Below are positions 51,756 to 61,062 of a stretch of 64,000 nt of DNA, piece by piece (position 1 is the stretch's first letter; each line of letters starts with the position of its first letter). The position numbers were made by a program, and so were the translations under genes. The stretch lies in the NCBI GenBank assembly GCA_015258715.1, contig JABZHR010000006.1, positions 1-64,000 on the forward strand. The letters are read 5' to 3'. The notes under the pieces were generated by a model that saw only the letters and a list, made by a program, of their open reading frames with translations, was not told the origin of the DNA and did not search any database. This DNA is from Atopobium sp. (GTDB lineage Bacteria > Actinomycetota > Coriobacteriia > Coriobacteriales > Atopobiaceae).

Positions 51756-51767
51756 GAACAAGTGTTT
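51756..51767. promoter_or_regulatory. Candidate LexA (SOS) box before dinB
   Basis: GAACAAGTGTTT differs by one base from the GAAC-N4-GTTC core of Gram-positive LexA sites. It lies 30 bp before dinB and overlaps the likely promoter, as expected for an SOS-controlled polymerase. Single-site resemblance only. Confidence 0.4.
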
Positions 51768-51913
51768 CATACATAAATTACGAGTACTTTTTGAAGAGAG
51801 CAAATTTATACTTTTCGAGGTTAACGCGTTGTTGTACACTTGTAACCCGATTTGTGGCTTTGCGGTGCAGCCCATCTAACATCCGAGGCACCGCTCGTAT
51901 GGAGGAGTTTTCA

Positions 51914-52282
51914 TTGGCAGTTAAGATTCGTCTGGCCCGTCACGGTGCCAAGAAGCGTCCGTACTATCGCGTAGTTGTCGCTGATGGTCGTATGCCTCGC
52001 GATGGTCGTTACATTGAAGAAGTCGGTCGTTATAACCCACTGACTAGCCCAAAGACGATTGATATCAACCTCGAGAAGGTTGACGAGTGGGTAGCAAAGG
52101 GCGCTCAGCCAACAAGCGCAGTTTCTCACCTCATTGAGATCGCTCGTACTGGTGCTCCAGTTGCAGAGAAGAAGACCAAGCTCTCCAAGAAGGCACAGGC
52201 AAAGGCTGCTGCAGCTGCAGAGGCTGCTGCTGAGGCTGCTGCCGCAGCTGCTGAGGAGTCCGAGGCTCCAGAGGCTGAGTAA
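51914..52282 (+). CDS. rpsP: 30S ribosomal protein S16
   Basis: A 122-residue S16 (AVKIRLARHGAKKRPYYRVV, GRYIEEVGRYNPL). The TTG at 51914 with GGAGGAG 6 nt upstream is chosen; upstream in-frame ATGs would swallow the ribosome site. After residue about 80 an Ala/Glu-rich tail of about 40 residues (KKAQAKAAAAAEAAAEAA) extends beyond the family core. First of a rpsP-khpA-rimM-trmD-lepB run. Confidence 0.96.
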   Translation: MAVKIRLARHGAKKRPYYRVVVADGRMPRDGRYIEEVGRYNPLTSPKTIDINLEKVDEWVAKGAQPTSAVSHLIEIARTGAPVAEKKTKLSKKAQAKAAAAAEAAAEAAAAAAEESEAPEAE

Positions 52283-52285
52283 ATC

Positions 52286-52588
52286 GTGTCTGAATTCACA
52301 GAGCCCACTGAGGTAGACGCTGTCGATCAAGATATTCAGGAGATGCCTTCTGACAAGGTAGCTGACCTTGTTGAGTACATCGTTTGTGGTCTTGTCGATA
52401 ATGAAGACGCTGTTGCACTCGACGTCACCGATCGCGAGGATGGAGCCTTAATTGAGGTTTCTTGCTCTGAGGAAGACGCTGGACGTGTCATCGGCCGCAA
52501 GGGTAGAACCATTAAGGCTATTCGTACTTTGGCTCGTGCTCTTGGCCAGCGTGTTGGCACCTCTGTTGATGTCGAGGTTGTAGGCTAA
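52286..52588 (+). CDS. khpA: KH-domain RNA-binding protein KhpA
   Basis: A 100-residue protein of which about 75 residues are the KhpA fold: LVEYIVCGLVDNEDAV, GRVIGRKGRTIKAIRTLARAL with the GxxG loop. It binds RNA and, in firmicutes, pairs with KhpB. GTG start 3 nt after rpsP. The acidic N-terminal extension is unusual in length. Standard position between rpsP and rimM. Confidence 0.93.
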   Translation: MSEFTEPTEVDAVDQDIQEMPSDKVADLVEYIVCGLVDNEDAVALDVTDREDGALIEVSCSEEDAGRVIGRKGRTIKAIRTLARALGQRVGTSVDVEVVG

Positions 52589-52590
52589 TT

Positions 52591-53112
52591 TTGCGTAAAC
52601 ACTGGCGAGCAATTGCTCAAATTGTTAAAACGCATGGTAAAAGAGGGGAGGTTGTGACGGTTCCCGTTCACAGCCTTCCTTCTCTTATAGCTGAAGGCAT
52701 GACGGTTGTTCCTGTTCCGCCTGCACTTAAAGGCCCAAGGAAGTTCTTGGTTGTCTCTGTTGAGTCAGATGACAGAGAAGGTAGTCTTGTAACTTTTGAA
52801 GACGTAACTACCATCTCTGACGCAGAAGAGCTTGTGGGTAAAACGCTTCTGGTAGAAGAAGATTGTCTTCCAGAAAACTTTGGTCTGGTTAACGTTTCTC
52901 TGCTTGTTGGTAGAGAAGTCCTTGATATAGAACATGGTTCTCTGGGTGAAATTTCAGAGGTTCTTGTTGGACCTACACAAAATGTGTGGGTAATTGAGGG
53001 GTCTTTTGGCCAGGTAATGATGCCTGCCGTTGATGAATTTATCAAAGAGGCTCCAGTTGAGGGTCCCATTACCGTCTCAATTCCTCAGGGTCTTCTTAGG
53101 TTAGGTGAGTAG
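52591..53112 (+). CDS. rimM: 16S rRNA-processing protein RimM
   Basis: A 173-residue RimM: N-terminal barrel AIAQIVKTHGKRGEVVTVPV and C-terminal PRC barrel (GREVLDIEHGSLGEISEVL, MMPAVDEFIKE). It assists 30S head assembly with S19. It starts with TTG 2 nt after khpA and reaches 2 nt before the trmD ATG. Confidence 0.94.
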   Translation: MRKHWRAIAQIVKTHGKRGEVVTVPVHSLPSLIAEGMTVVPVPPALKGPRKFLVVSVESDDREGSLVTFEDVTTISDAEELVGKTLLVEEDCLPENFGLVNVSLLVGREVLDIEHGSLGEISEVLVGPTQNVWVIEGSFGQVMMPAVDEFIKEAPVEGPITVSIPQGLLRLGE

Positions 53113-53113
53113 T

Positions 53114-53863
53114 ATGCGTCTAGAAACGCTCTCAGTATTTCCTGAGATCTTCTCGCCCTATTTACATGCTTCTATTATGGGTAGAGCTCAAAAGGCAAAC
53201 ATTTTTGAGTTCTATGCGCATGATTTACGTGACTGGACACATGATAGACACCGTACGGTAGATGACGCGCCTTTTGGTGGCGGGCAAGGCATGCTTATGA
53301 AGCCTGCTCCTATTTTTGAGGCAGTTCGAGAGATTTCTGATCAGGCAGATGTCAAGCCTCACGTGGTGTTTTTCTCGCCAGTTGGTAGGCCGTATACTCA
53401 GGCTATTGCTCAAGAATTTGCTCAAAAAGAGCGCATTTTATTTGTTTGCGGCCGTTACGAGGGCATGGATGAGCGCGTCTATGAGCTGGCAGATGACGTT
53501 ATTTCTATGGGAGATTACGTTCTGACGGGCGGAGAGTTGCCTGCGCTTACCGTGATTGACTCGGTTGTGCGCCTGCTTCCCGGTGCGCTTGGCGATGAGA
53601 TGAGCTCGCAGGATGAGTCTTTCTCTGACGATGGACTTCTCGAGTATGCTCAGTACACGCGACCAGCAAACTTTGAGGGGCGAGAAGTTCCGTCTGTGCT
53701 TTTGTCAGGAGACCACGGTGCGGTAGCAATCTGGAGACGACAATCCGCACTTGCTCGCACACGTGCGTGGCGTCCAGACCTCTTAGAGAGCGCTCAGCTC
53801 ACTGAGAAGGACAGAGCGTATTTAGCAGAGCTTGATCAGCAATCTGGTGATAACAATGAGTAG
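53114..53863 (+). CDS. trmD: tRNA (guanine-N1-)-methyltransferase
   Basis: A 249-residue SPOUT methyltransferase forming m1G37 in tRNAs (EC 2.1.1.228). DDAPFGGGQGMLMKPAP and the knot segments FVCGRYEGMDERV, SMGDYVLTGGELPAL are complete. The ATG at 53114 has AGGTGA upstream; an in-frame GTG at 53105 would overlap rimM. Its stop overlaps the lepB start by 8 nt. Confidence 0.96.
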   Translation: MRLETLSVFPEIFSPYLHASIMGRAQKANIFEFYAHDLRDWTHDRHRTVDDAPFGGGQGMLMKPAPIFEAVREISDQADVKPHVVFFSPVGRPYTQAIAQEFAQKERILFVCGRYEGMDERVYELADDVISMGDYVLTGGELPALTVIDSVVRLLPGALGDEMSSQDESFSDDGLLEYAQYTRPANFEGREVPSVLLSGDHGAVAIWRRQSALARTRAWRPDLLESAQLTEKDRAYLAELDQQSGDNNE

Positions 53864-54410
53864 TGGACACTCTAAAGTACTTGAAATTTTTGAATACCTG
53901 GTAATTGTTGCTATTGCCGTTGCGCTGGCATTTTTTATCAGGACTTTTGTTGCTGAGGTGTATGAGGTTCCAACAGGCTCCATGCTCAATACCATTCAGC
54001 TGGGAGACCGTTTGGTAGGAGAGAAACTTACCTATCGCTTTGGCGGTACTCCTCAAGTAGGCGATGTGGTTACCTTTACCAGCCCTCAAAACCCCGATAC
54101 GCTTTTAGTAAAGCGCGTCATTGCCACTGCAGGTCAAACGGTTGATTTGCGTGACGGCGCTGTGTATGTTGACGGTCAGCTTATCGACGAGCCTTATACT
54201 GAAGGCAAGCCAACCTATTCTCTTGCGGATCGCACGGGTGCTGTAATTCAGAATTATCCGTATACTGTTCCTGCAGGTCATATTTTTGTTATGGGGGATA
54301 ACAGAACAAACTCGTTGGATTCCAGATATTTTGGAGCTGTTGCGGTTTCTACCGTGACCTCTAAGGCAATGTTTATTTTCTGGCCCTTTGACCATGCTCG
54401 CGGGCTATAG
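53856..54410 (+). CDS. lepB: Signal peptidase I
   Basis: A 184-residue membrane protease that removes signal peptides (EC 3.4.21.89). One N-terminal helix (about 15-32), then box B PTGSMLNT with the nucleophile serine, box D KRVIATAGQTV with the general-base lysine, and box E GDNRTNSLDSRYFG. The ATG at 53856 follows GGTGA within the end of trmD; an in-frame ATG at 53832 is unlikely. Confidence 0.95.
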   Translation: MSSGHSKVLEIFEYLVIVAIAVALAFFIRTFVAEVYEVPTGSMLNTIQLGDRLVGEKLTYRFGGTPQVGDVVTFTSPQNPDTLLVKRVIATAGQTVDLRDGAVYVDGQLIDEPYTEGKPTYSLADRTGAVIQNYPYTVPAGHIFVMGDNRTNSLDSRYFGAVAVSTVTSKAMFIFWPFDHARGL

Positions 54411-54443
54411 TACTTACGTCGGACATTTGAGAGAAAGAACATC

Positions 54444-55358
54444 ATGGGCGCAACACCACTTACGTTTCAAGATATGATTTTGACCCTTGAACACTATTGG
54501 GCAGAAAAAGGTTGCACGGTCATGCAACCATACGACTCTGAGGTAGGCGCTGGTACCTTCCATACCGCAACTATCCTGCGCTCACTTGGCCCTGACGCCT
54601 GGCGTACCTGCTATCCACAGCCATGCCGTCGTCCTGCTGATGGACGCTATGGCGAGAACCCCAATCGTTTGCAGCACTACTATCAGTTCCAGGTCTTGCT
54701 CAAGCCATCTCCCGCAGATTCCCAAGATCTCTATCTTGGTTCACTTGCTGCTATTGGCCTTGATCCAAAAGACCACGACGTTCGTTTTGTTGAGGACGAC
54801 TGGGAGAGTCCAACACTTGGCGCTTGGGGTCTTGGCTGGGAGGTCTGGCTCAATGGCATGGAGGTTACTCAGTTCACGTACTTCCAGCAGGTAGGTGGCA
54901 TTGAGGTAGATCCTGTTCCTGTTGAGATTACCTATGGTCTTGAGCGTATTGCTATGTATGCTCAGGGTGTTGATTCCGTCTATGACCTGGTCTGGAGCTA
55001 CCTACCAGACGGCACTCCAATGACGTATGGCCAGGTGTTCCTTGAGAACGAGCGCGAGTTCTCAACTTACAACTTTGAGGTCGCTAATATTGAGCTTATG
55101 CGCGAGAAGTTCGACGAGTATGAGGCAGAGTGTCATAGCTGCCTTGAGCGCAAGCTTCCACTTCCTGCATATGACTGCGTTATGAAGTGCAGCCACGCTT
55201 TTAACTTGCTTGACTCTCGTGGTGCTCTTTCTGCTGTTGAAAGAGCTAACTATATTCTTCGCGTTCGTACCGTTGCTAAGGCATGCTGCGAATCGTATTT
55301 GGAGGAGGTTGCTTCTAAGAAAGCACCTGCATCAACTACTCAGGAGGAGGTGGCTTAA
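54444..55358 (+). CDS. glyQ: Glycyl-tRNA synthetase alpha subunit
   Basis: A 304-residue class II catalytic subunit (EC 6.1.1.14) of the bacterial alpha2-beta2 enzyme: TFQDMILTLEHYW, PYDSEVGAGTFHTATILRSLG, AYVQPCRRP-like TCYPQPCRRPADGRYGENPNR. glyS starts on the next base. No T-box leader fits in the 33-nt upstream gap. Confidence 0.97.
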   Translation: MGATPLTFQDMILTLEHYWAEKGCTVMQPYDSEVGAGTFHTATILRSLGPDAWRTCYPQPCRRPADGRYGENPNRLQHYYQFQVLLKPSPADSQDLYLGSLAAIGLDPKDHDVRFVEDDWESPTLGAWGLGWEVWLNGMEVTQFTYFQQVGGIEVDPVPVEITYGLERIAMYAQGVDSVYDLVWSYLPDGTPMTYGQVFLENEREFSTYNFEVANIELMREKFDEYEAECHSCLERKLPLPAYDCVMKCSHAFNLLDSRGALSAVERANYILRVRTVAKACCESYLEEVASKKAPASTTQEEVA

Positions 55359-57446
55359 ATGGCTGAGGTTAGAGACTTCCTTTTTGAGATTGGTTCTGAA
55401 GAGATGCCTTCTGCTCCCTTGCAGAAAGCTATTGCTCAGTTCAATAAGCTCGTAGTTTCCGGACTTAAAGACTCTGGTCTGTCATTTGGAGAGGTTAAGA
55501 TCCTCTCGACACCTCGTCGTTTAACCGCCTACGTTAAGGACGTTGCTGAGGCAACAGAAGAGATTTCTGAGGTCAAGCGTGGTCCTAAGGCAGAAATTGC
55601 TTTTGATGCAGAGGGCAGGCCAACCAAGGCTGCTGAAGGATTTGCTCGTAAGTGCGGTGTAAGTGCTGATGCGCTGACCAGTCGTGTAGATACCGATGGT
55701 CACGAGTACGTTTTTGCGGAGCTCAACATTCCTTCAGTTCCTGCTACAAAGATCCTCTCCGAGCTGGCAACTTCTTGGATTTCTGCTCTTGACTGGCCTC
55801 GCAGCCAGCGCTGGGGCTCTTTCCACGAGCGCTATGTTCGCCCTGTTCGTTGGCTTTGCGTCCTCTTTGGTTCAGAGATTGTTCCTGTTACGTACGCTGA
55901 TGTAACTAGCTCAAACACCACTCAGGGCCACCGCGTTCTTGGACCTGGTTACCATGAGGTAGCTACTCCAGCTGACTATGAGCAGGTTCTCAAAAACGCT
56001 GGTGTTTTGCTACAGGAGCAGCGCAAAGACGTTATTCTCGCCGGCATTAAAGAGGTTGAGGCTGCTCGTCCAGGATCTCACGTTGATATGCCAGAGAAGG
56101 TCTTTGAGGAGGTCATCAACCTTACCGAGTGGCCTCAGGTTCTTGTAGGCACCTTTGACGAGGAATTCCTTAACGTTCCTTCAGAGATCATTACTGAATC
56201 CATGCTCTCTAACCAGCGTTATTTTCCAATCTATGACGCTCATGGCAAGCTGACTCGAGAGTTTATTGTGGTTTCAAATGCAGATCCATCTTGCGCAGAG
56301 CGCGTCATTGACGGCAACGAGCGTGTTGTTCGTGCTCGTCTCGACGACGCTAAGTTCTTCTTTGAGGAGGACTTGAAGCATACGCTTGATGAGTTTGCTC
56401 AGCGCCTTGAGACTGTTGTCTTCCAGGAGAAGCTCGGAACCGTTTTGCAGAAGACTCAGCGTATGGAGGCTCTTGCTGCAGAGATTGCGCTTGACGAGAC
56501 TTCCAACAAAGAAGAGGCTGAGCTTGCTGCTCGCGCCGCTCACCTTGCAAAGGCAGACCTTGTCAGCCAGGCGGTTGTCGAGTTCACCAGCCAGCAGGGT
56601 GTCATGGGTGGCTACTACGCAGATGCTGCTGGCGAGAAGAGCGATGTAGCTGCAGCAATTCGCGAGCACTATCGTCCTCGCTTTGCCGGCGACGAGCTCC
56701 CAAGTGGTCAGATTGGTCGTTTTGTAGCCATTGCTGACAAGCTTGATACCATCTGCGGCATCTTTGCTATCAACGAGCCACCAACCGGCTCTTCCGATCC
56801 TTACGCTGTTCGTCGTGCAGCTATTGGTGTTATTGCACTGGTCCGCTCAACGGCACACCTTGACCTCAAGAAGCTTATTGCAAGCTCTCTGGAGCTCTAC
56901 CGCCAGCAGGGTCTTGTTGTTGACGAGTCTGTTCAGTCTCAGGTTGAGCAGTACTTTATTGGCCGCCTTGCATCTATTGCAAAGGACGAGAAGATCTCTG
57001 CAGATGCTATTGAGGCTGTCAGTGCAATTGGCGTTATTAATCCTGATGAGTTCCTTCAGCGTGCTCGTGCACTTGATGAGGCACGTCAGAACGAGCCTGA
57101 GCTCTTTGAGGACCTTGCTACTGCTTATGCACGTGCAGCCCACCTCAGCGATGCTTCACTTGGCACAGAAGTTGATACAGAGCTTCTTACTGAGCCAGAG
57201 AAGTCGTTGCTTTCTGCTTGTGAAGAGGGCCAGAAGCAGGTGGCTTCCGCTCTTGCTGGTTCAGACTATGCTGCTGCTGTTTCTGCACTGTCACAACTGC
57301 GTGAGCCAATTGACATTTTCTTCGATAAAGTGCTTGTCATGGATGAAAACGATACCGTTCGCCGAAATCGTTTACGTCTTTTGAACAAGTTTGCCCAGGT
57401 ATTTAGTAATGTCGCCGATATTAGTGTGCTTTCTCGTAAGAAGTAG
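55359..57446 (+). CDS. glyS: Glycyl-tRNA synthetase beta subunit
   Basis: A 695-residue tRNA-binding subunit: FLFEIGSEEMPSAPL start, LSTPRRLTAYV, the GFARKCGV and NQRYFPIYD segments, the HD-like middle domain with EFTSQQGVMGGYYA, and the C-terminal anticodon-binding domain DIFFDKVLVMDENDTVRRNRLRLL. Directly follows glyQ. Confidence 0.97.
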   Translation: MAEVRDFLFEIGSEEMPSAPLQKAIAQFNKLVVSGLKDSGLSFGEVKILSTPRRLTAYVKDVAEATEEISEVKRGPKAEIAFDAEGRPTKAAEGFARKCGVSADALTSRVDTDGHEYVFAELNIPSVPATKILSELATSWISALDWPRSQRWGSFHERYVRPVRWLCVLFGSEIVPVTYADVTSSNTTQGHRVLGPGYHEVATPADYEQVLKNAGVLLQEQRKDVILAGIKEVEAARPGSHVDMPEKVFEEVINLTEWPQVLVGTFDEEFLNVPSEIITESMLSNQRYFPIYDAHGKLTREFIVVSNADPSCAERVIDGNERVVRARLDDAKFFFEEDLKHTLDEFAQRLETVVFQEKLGTVLQKTQRMEALAAEIALDETSNKEEAELAARAAHLAKADLVSQAVVEFTSQQGVMGGYYADAAGEKSDVAAAIREHYRPRFAGDELPSGQIGRFVAIADKLDTICGIFAINEPPTGSSDPYAVRRAAIGVIALVRSTAHLDLKKLIASSLELYRQQGLVVDESVQSQVEQYFIGRLASIAKDEKISADAIEAVSAIGVINPDEFLQRARALDEARQNEPELFEDLATAYARAAHLSDASLGTEVDTELLTEPEKSLLSACEEGQKQVASALAGSDYAAAVSALSQLREPIDIFFDKVLVMDENDTVRRNRLRLLNKFAQVFSNVADISVLSRKK

Positions 57447-57508
57447 AGTACGCTTAGGTTAGGTAAATGTTTGTATCTTTCTGAATACTTGACTGAAAGG
57501 GTTACAGC

Positions 57509-57904
57509 ATGAGCACACTTGATATTGACAACAACACTCTTGGTGACGGTCTGCCTATCGTCTATGTTTTGTCAGACTCTCGCGGAGAGACTGGTGCTGC
57601 AGTAGTTAAGGCTGCTGCTGCTCAGTTTGGCGATGATTCCGTAGAGATTGTAAGGGTTCCAAATATTCATAACGTTGAAGACGTTCGCGCGTATTTCAAT
57701 GAGCATGAAGATGAGGATCGCCCTCGTGCAGTCTTCCACACCTTTGCAGATGGCTCTCTCAGAAGAGAGATTCGTCGTGAGCTTGATCAGCGCCTCATCC
57801 CATCTATTGACCTTCTGGGACCAGCAGTAAACGTTATTTCTACGCTTACGGGTGAAGAGCCAAGTCATGCAATTGGCGCATTCTTTGAGGGAGTTACGCG
57901 CTAA
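57509..57904 (+). CDS. PPDK regulatory protein, N-terminal half only (DUF299)
   Basis: A 131-residue protein matching the N-terminal domain of PPDK/PEP-synthase regulatory proteins (VYVLSDSRGETGAAVVKAAAAQF, RAVFHTFADGSLRREI, PSIDLLGPAVNVISTLTGEEPSHAIGAF). Full-length members have about 270 residues, and their kinase/phosphorylase P-loop (GVSRTGKTP type) lies in the second half, which is absent; the frame ends in a normal stop with a terminator 35 nt later. It precedes ppdK. It may bind PPDK without phosphorylating it, or be decaying; unresolved. Confidence 0.8.
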   Translation: MSTLDIDNNTLGDGLPIVYVLSDSRGETGAAVVKAAAAQFGDDSVEIVRVPNIHNVEDVRAYFNEHEDEDRPRAVFHTFADGSLRREIRRELDQRLIPSIDLLGPAVNVISTLTGEEPSHAIGAFFEGVTR

Positions 57905-57938
57905 GAGAGTGCTGATGCCTCAAAATATCAAAAAGTTA

Positions 57939-57970
57939 AATGAGCATCCATTTGGGGTGCTCATTTTCTT
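57939..57970 (+). terminator. Terminator before ppdK
   Basis: Stem AATGAGCATCC (57939-57949) with GGGTGCTCATT (57955-57965), loop of 5 nt, followed by TTCTTTATG. It separates the regulatory-protein gene from ppdK, which therefore needs its own promoter in 57971-58185; none is clear, though a CGGTC/GACCG hairpin lies near 58022-58037. Confidence 0.85.
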
Positions 57971-58185
57971 TATGGAGAATTTCACAATTTGCAATCATAA
58001 GTTTACAAATAATTCTGTGAACGGTCGATATTGACCGCTCACCGTTATTTTGTTCAGATGAATCGCGTAGGTTGGTAACATACTATGAATGTGAGGATAG
58101 AACCAACTTTGTTTGGTTTGATGTCTTTACGTTCAATCGTGTTGGTGCACGCTTTGCGTGTGACAGTTTGAGAGTTTGGAGTGTT

Positions 58186-60948
58186 ATGTCCGAGAAGCAC
58201 GTTTACAGCTTCGGAAAGGACCACGCCGGTAACGATGTTACTGAGGTCGCTGGCGCATCCGTAGAAGAGGCAAAGTGGATTGTTGGTGGCAAGGGAGCAA
58301 ACCTTGCAGAGATGTCTAAGATTGGCCTGCCTGTACCTCCAGGATTCTCAATTACTTGCCAAACTTGCGTTGCTTATTCCAACAACGGCAACGTCTGGCC
58401 TGAGGGCGTCACTGATGAGATTGACGCAGCTATGGCTACCCTTGAGGAGCGCATGGGCAAGAAGCTCGGCGATGCAGAAGATCCACTGCTTGTCTCCGTC
58501 CGTTCTGGTGCACCATTCTCCATGCCTGGCATGATGGACACTGTTCTTAACCTTGGTCTTAACGATGAGTCCGTTCAGGGCCTCATTAAGCAGACTGGTA
58601 ACGAGCGCTTTGCTTGGGACTCTTACCGTCGTTTTGTTCAGATGTTCTCTGGCGTTGTTATGGGCGTCTCTGGACAGCTCTTTGAGGATGCAATTGCTGC
58701 TAAGAAGGCCGAGAAGGGCGTTAAGCTTGATACAGAGCTGGACGCAAATGACCTTCGTGACCTTGTAACTTGGTTCAAGGGCATCTTTGCTGCAAACGTT
58801 GACGTTAAGGAGCACCCAGAGGTCTCCAAGAACGGCTACGCTGTCTTTCCATCTGATCCTTACCTCCAGCTCCGCCTTGCTGAGCAGGCAGTCTTTGGTT
58901 CTTGGATGAATGACCGCGCAATCCTTTACCGCAAGCAGAACAAGATTCCTGATGAGCTTGGTACTGCAGTTAACGTTCAGGTCATGGTCTTTGGTAACAA
59001 GGGTGAGACTTCTGCAACTGGCGTTGCATTTACTCGTAACCCTGCAGATGGTACCAACGAGCGCTACGGTGACTTCCTGATCAATGCTCAGGGCGAGGAC
59101 GTTGTTGCTGGTATTCGTAACACTGAGCCTATTGCAGACCTTGTTAAGGTTCCTGCACTCAAGGAGGCAGGCGAGGAGCTCTTCCACGTCTTTGAGATTC
59201 TTGAGGATCACTACGCAGACATGATGGACATCGAGTTCACCATTGAGAATGGTAAGCTCTGGATGCTTCAGACTCGTGTTGGTAAGCGTACTGCTCTCTC
59301 TGCACTTAAGGTTGCAATTCAGATGTACGAAGAGGGTCGTATTACTAAGGAGCAGGCTGTTTCTCGCGTTGCTCCTGAGCAGCTCGATCAGCTTCTGCAC
59401 CCACAGTTTGATCCTAACGCTGAGTACGAGACCATTGCTAAGGGTCTTAACGCTTCTCCTGGTGCAGCTGTTGGTGCTGCAGTCTTCTCTTCTGCAGACG
59501 CTGAGGCTTTTGCAGAGGCAGGCAAGCCTTGTATTCTTGTCCGTTGGGAGACCACTCCAGATGACCTCCACGGCATGGTTGCTGCAGAGGGCATCCTAAC
59601 TTCCCACGGCGGCAAGACCAGCCACGCAGCTGTTATTGCTCGTGGTATGGGCGCTCCTTGCGTCTGCGGTGTTGATACACTTCGTATTGACGCTGCTAAC
59701 AAGCGCTTCACCGTTGCTGATTCCGGCCTTGTTGTTAACGAGGGCGATGTTATCTCCATCGACGGTACCACTGGTGACGTCATCCTTGGTGCTGTTGAGC
59801 TTGTCCAGCCAGAGCTTTCTGGTGACCTCCAGACCATCCTTGCATGGGCAGATGAGGTCCGCCTTGACGAGTCCCGTGGTCGCGTCATTGGTGTACGTGC
59901 AAACGCTGATAACCCAGCAGATGCTCAGACTTCCGTTGATAACGGCGCTGAGGCAATTGGTCTTGACCGTACAGAGCACATGTTCCTTGGTGAGCGTAAG
60001 CACCTCATTCAGGACTTCATTCTTGCAGACTCTGAGGACGTTAAGCAGCTTGCTATTGAGCAGCTTGGTCGTGCTCAGAAGGGTGACTTCCTTGGTATGT
60101 TCAAGGTAATGGACGGCAAAGACGTTGTTGTCCGTCTTCTTGACCCACCACTGCATGAGTTCCTTGATTCCCCACGTGAGCTTGACGTTGAGATTGCTCA
60201 TGATGAGGAGCAGGGTAAGGACGCCGCTGCAAAGCGTGCTCTTCTCGCTAAGTTTGACGCCTTCCAGGAGGCAAACCCAATGCTCGGCCTCCGTGGCTGC
60301 CGCCTTGGCCTTGTCTACCCAGAGCTCAACGTTATGCAGGTTCGTGCTATCGCAAGCGCAGCTGCAGAGCTCAAGCGCGTTGGTCTTGACCCTCGCCCAG
60401 AGATCATGGTTCCTCTGGTTGGCTTCGAAGAGGAGCTCATCCAGGTCCGTGAAGAGGTTGAGGAGACCATCAAGCAGGTTGCTGATGAGTACGGTGTTGA
60501 GCTCAACATCCCAGTTGGTACCATGATCGAGCTCCCACGTGCAGCTATCATGTCTGAGGAGATTGCTAAGCACGCAGACTTCTTCTCCTTCGGTACTAAC
60601 GACCTCACCCAGACTTGCCTTGGCTTCTCTCGTGACGACGTTGAGTCTGCATTCATGCCTCTCTATCTTGAGCGCAAGATTGTTAAGACCAACCCATTTG
60701 CAACCCTTGATAAGGGTGTCGCAGAGCTTGTCCGTATGGGCGTTGAGGGTGGCCGTAAGGGTAATCCTAACCTCACCATTGGTGTCTGCGGTGAGACTGG
60801 TGGCGATCCAGAGTCCATCCACATGTACTACAACCTTGGTCTTGACTATGTCTCCTGCTCACCATATCGTGTACCAATTGCACGTCTTGCTGCAGCACAG
60901 GCTAAGATTCAGGCTAACGGTGGTCCACAGAAGATTGCTACTAAGTAG
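58186..60948 (+). CDS. ppdK: Pyruvate, phosphate dikinase
   Basis: A 920-residue enzyme interconverting PEP, AMP and PPi with pyruvate, ATP and Pi (EC 2.7.9.1). The ATP-grasp domain begins IVGGKGANLAEMSKIGLPVPPGF; the swivelling phosphohistidine is His480 in GGKTSHAAVIARGMG; the C-terminal PEP/pyruvate domain contains FSFGTNDLTQ and GVCGETGGDP with the catalytic cysteine. The ATG at 58186 follows TTGGAG; an upstream in-frame start at 58072 adds non-conserved residues. It may run glycolysis with PPi or feed gluconeogenesis. Confidence 0.97.
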   Translation: MSEKHVYSFGKDHAGNDVTEVAGASVEEAKWIVGGKGANLAEMSKIGLPVPPGFSITCQTCVAYSNNGNVWPEGVTDEIDAAMATLEERMGKKLGDAEDPLLVSVRSGAPFSMPGMMDTVLNLGLNDESVQGLIKQTGNERFAWDSYRRFVQMFSGVVMGVSGQLFEDAIAAKKAEKGVKLDTELDANDLRDLVTWFKGIFAANVDVKEHPEVSKNGYAVFPSDPYLQLRLAEQAVFGSWMNDRAILYRKQNKIPDELGTAVNVQVMVFGNKGETSATGVAFTRNPADGTNERYGDFLINAQGEDVVAGIRNTEPIADLVKVPALKEAGEELFHVFEILEDHYADMMDIEFTIENGKLWMLQTRVGKRTALSALKVAIQMYEEGRITKEQAVSRVAPEQLDQLLHPQFDPNAEYETIAKGLNASPGAAVGAAVFSSADAEAFAEAGKPCILVRWETTPDDLHGMVAAEGILTSHGGKTSHAAVIARGMGAPCVCGVDTLRIDAANKRFTVADSGLVVNEGDVISIDGTTGDVILGAVELVQPELSGDLQTILAWADEVRLDESRGRVIGVRANADNPADAQTSVDNGAEAIGLDRTEHMFLGERKHLIQDFILADSEDVKQLAIEQLGRAQKGDFLGMFKVMDGKDVVVRLLDPPLHEFLDSPRELDVEIAHDEEQGKDAAAKRALLAKFDAFQEANPMLGLRGCRLGLVYPELNVMQVRAIASAAAELKRVGLDPRPEIMVPLVGFEEELIQVREEVEETIKQVADEYGVELNIPVGTMIELPRAAIMSEEIAKHADFFSFGTNDLTQTCLGFSRDDVESAFMPLYLERKIVKTNPFATLDKGVAELVRMGVEGGRKGNPNLTIGVCGETGGDPESIHMYYNLGLDYVSCSPYRVPIARLAAAQAKIQANGGPQKIATK

Positions 60949-60979
60949 GTTTTCTTCTAGACACACTGCAACAAACTCT

Positions 60980-61006
60980 AGAGGGCGGCTTCGGTCGCCC
61001 TCTTTT
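60980..61006 (+). terminator. Terminator of ppdK
   Basis: Ten-bp stem AGAGGGCGGC (60980-60989) with GTCGCCCTCT (60994-61003), TTCG loop, followed by TTTG. Confidence 0.92.
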
Positions 61007-61062
61007 GCTAGACAGTAATATCCTGCTATTATGAGGTAAAGATGCAGGTACAAGGAGGTTCT

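Noticed and set aside
57905..58185. A frameshift restoring the second half of the PPDK regulatory protein
   Set aside because: No frame after 57904 encodes the P-loop domain; a terminator lies there instead.
58348..60822. Two antisense reading frames of about 400 codons inside ppdK
   Set aside because: They mirror ppdK codon bias on the opposite strand, contain no domain and no start signal; ppdK itself is complete.
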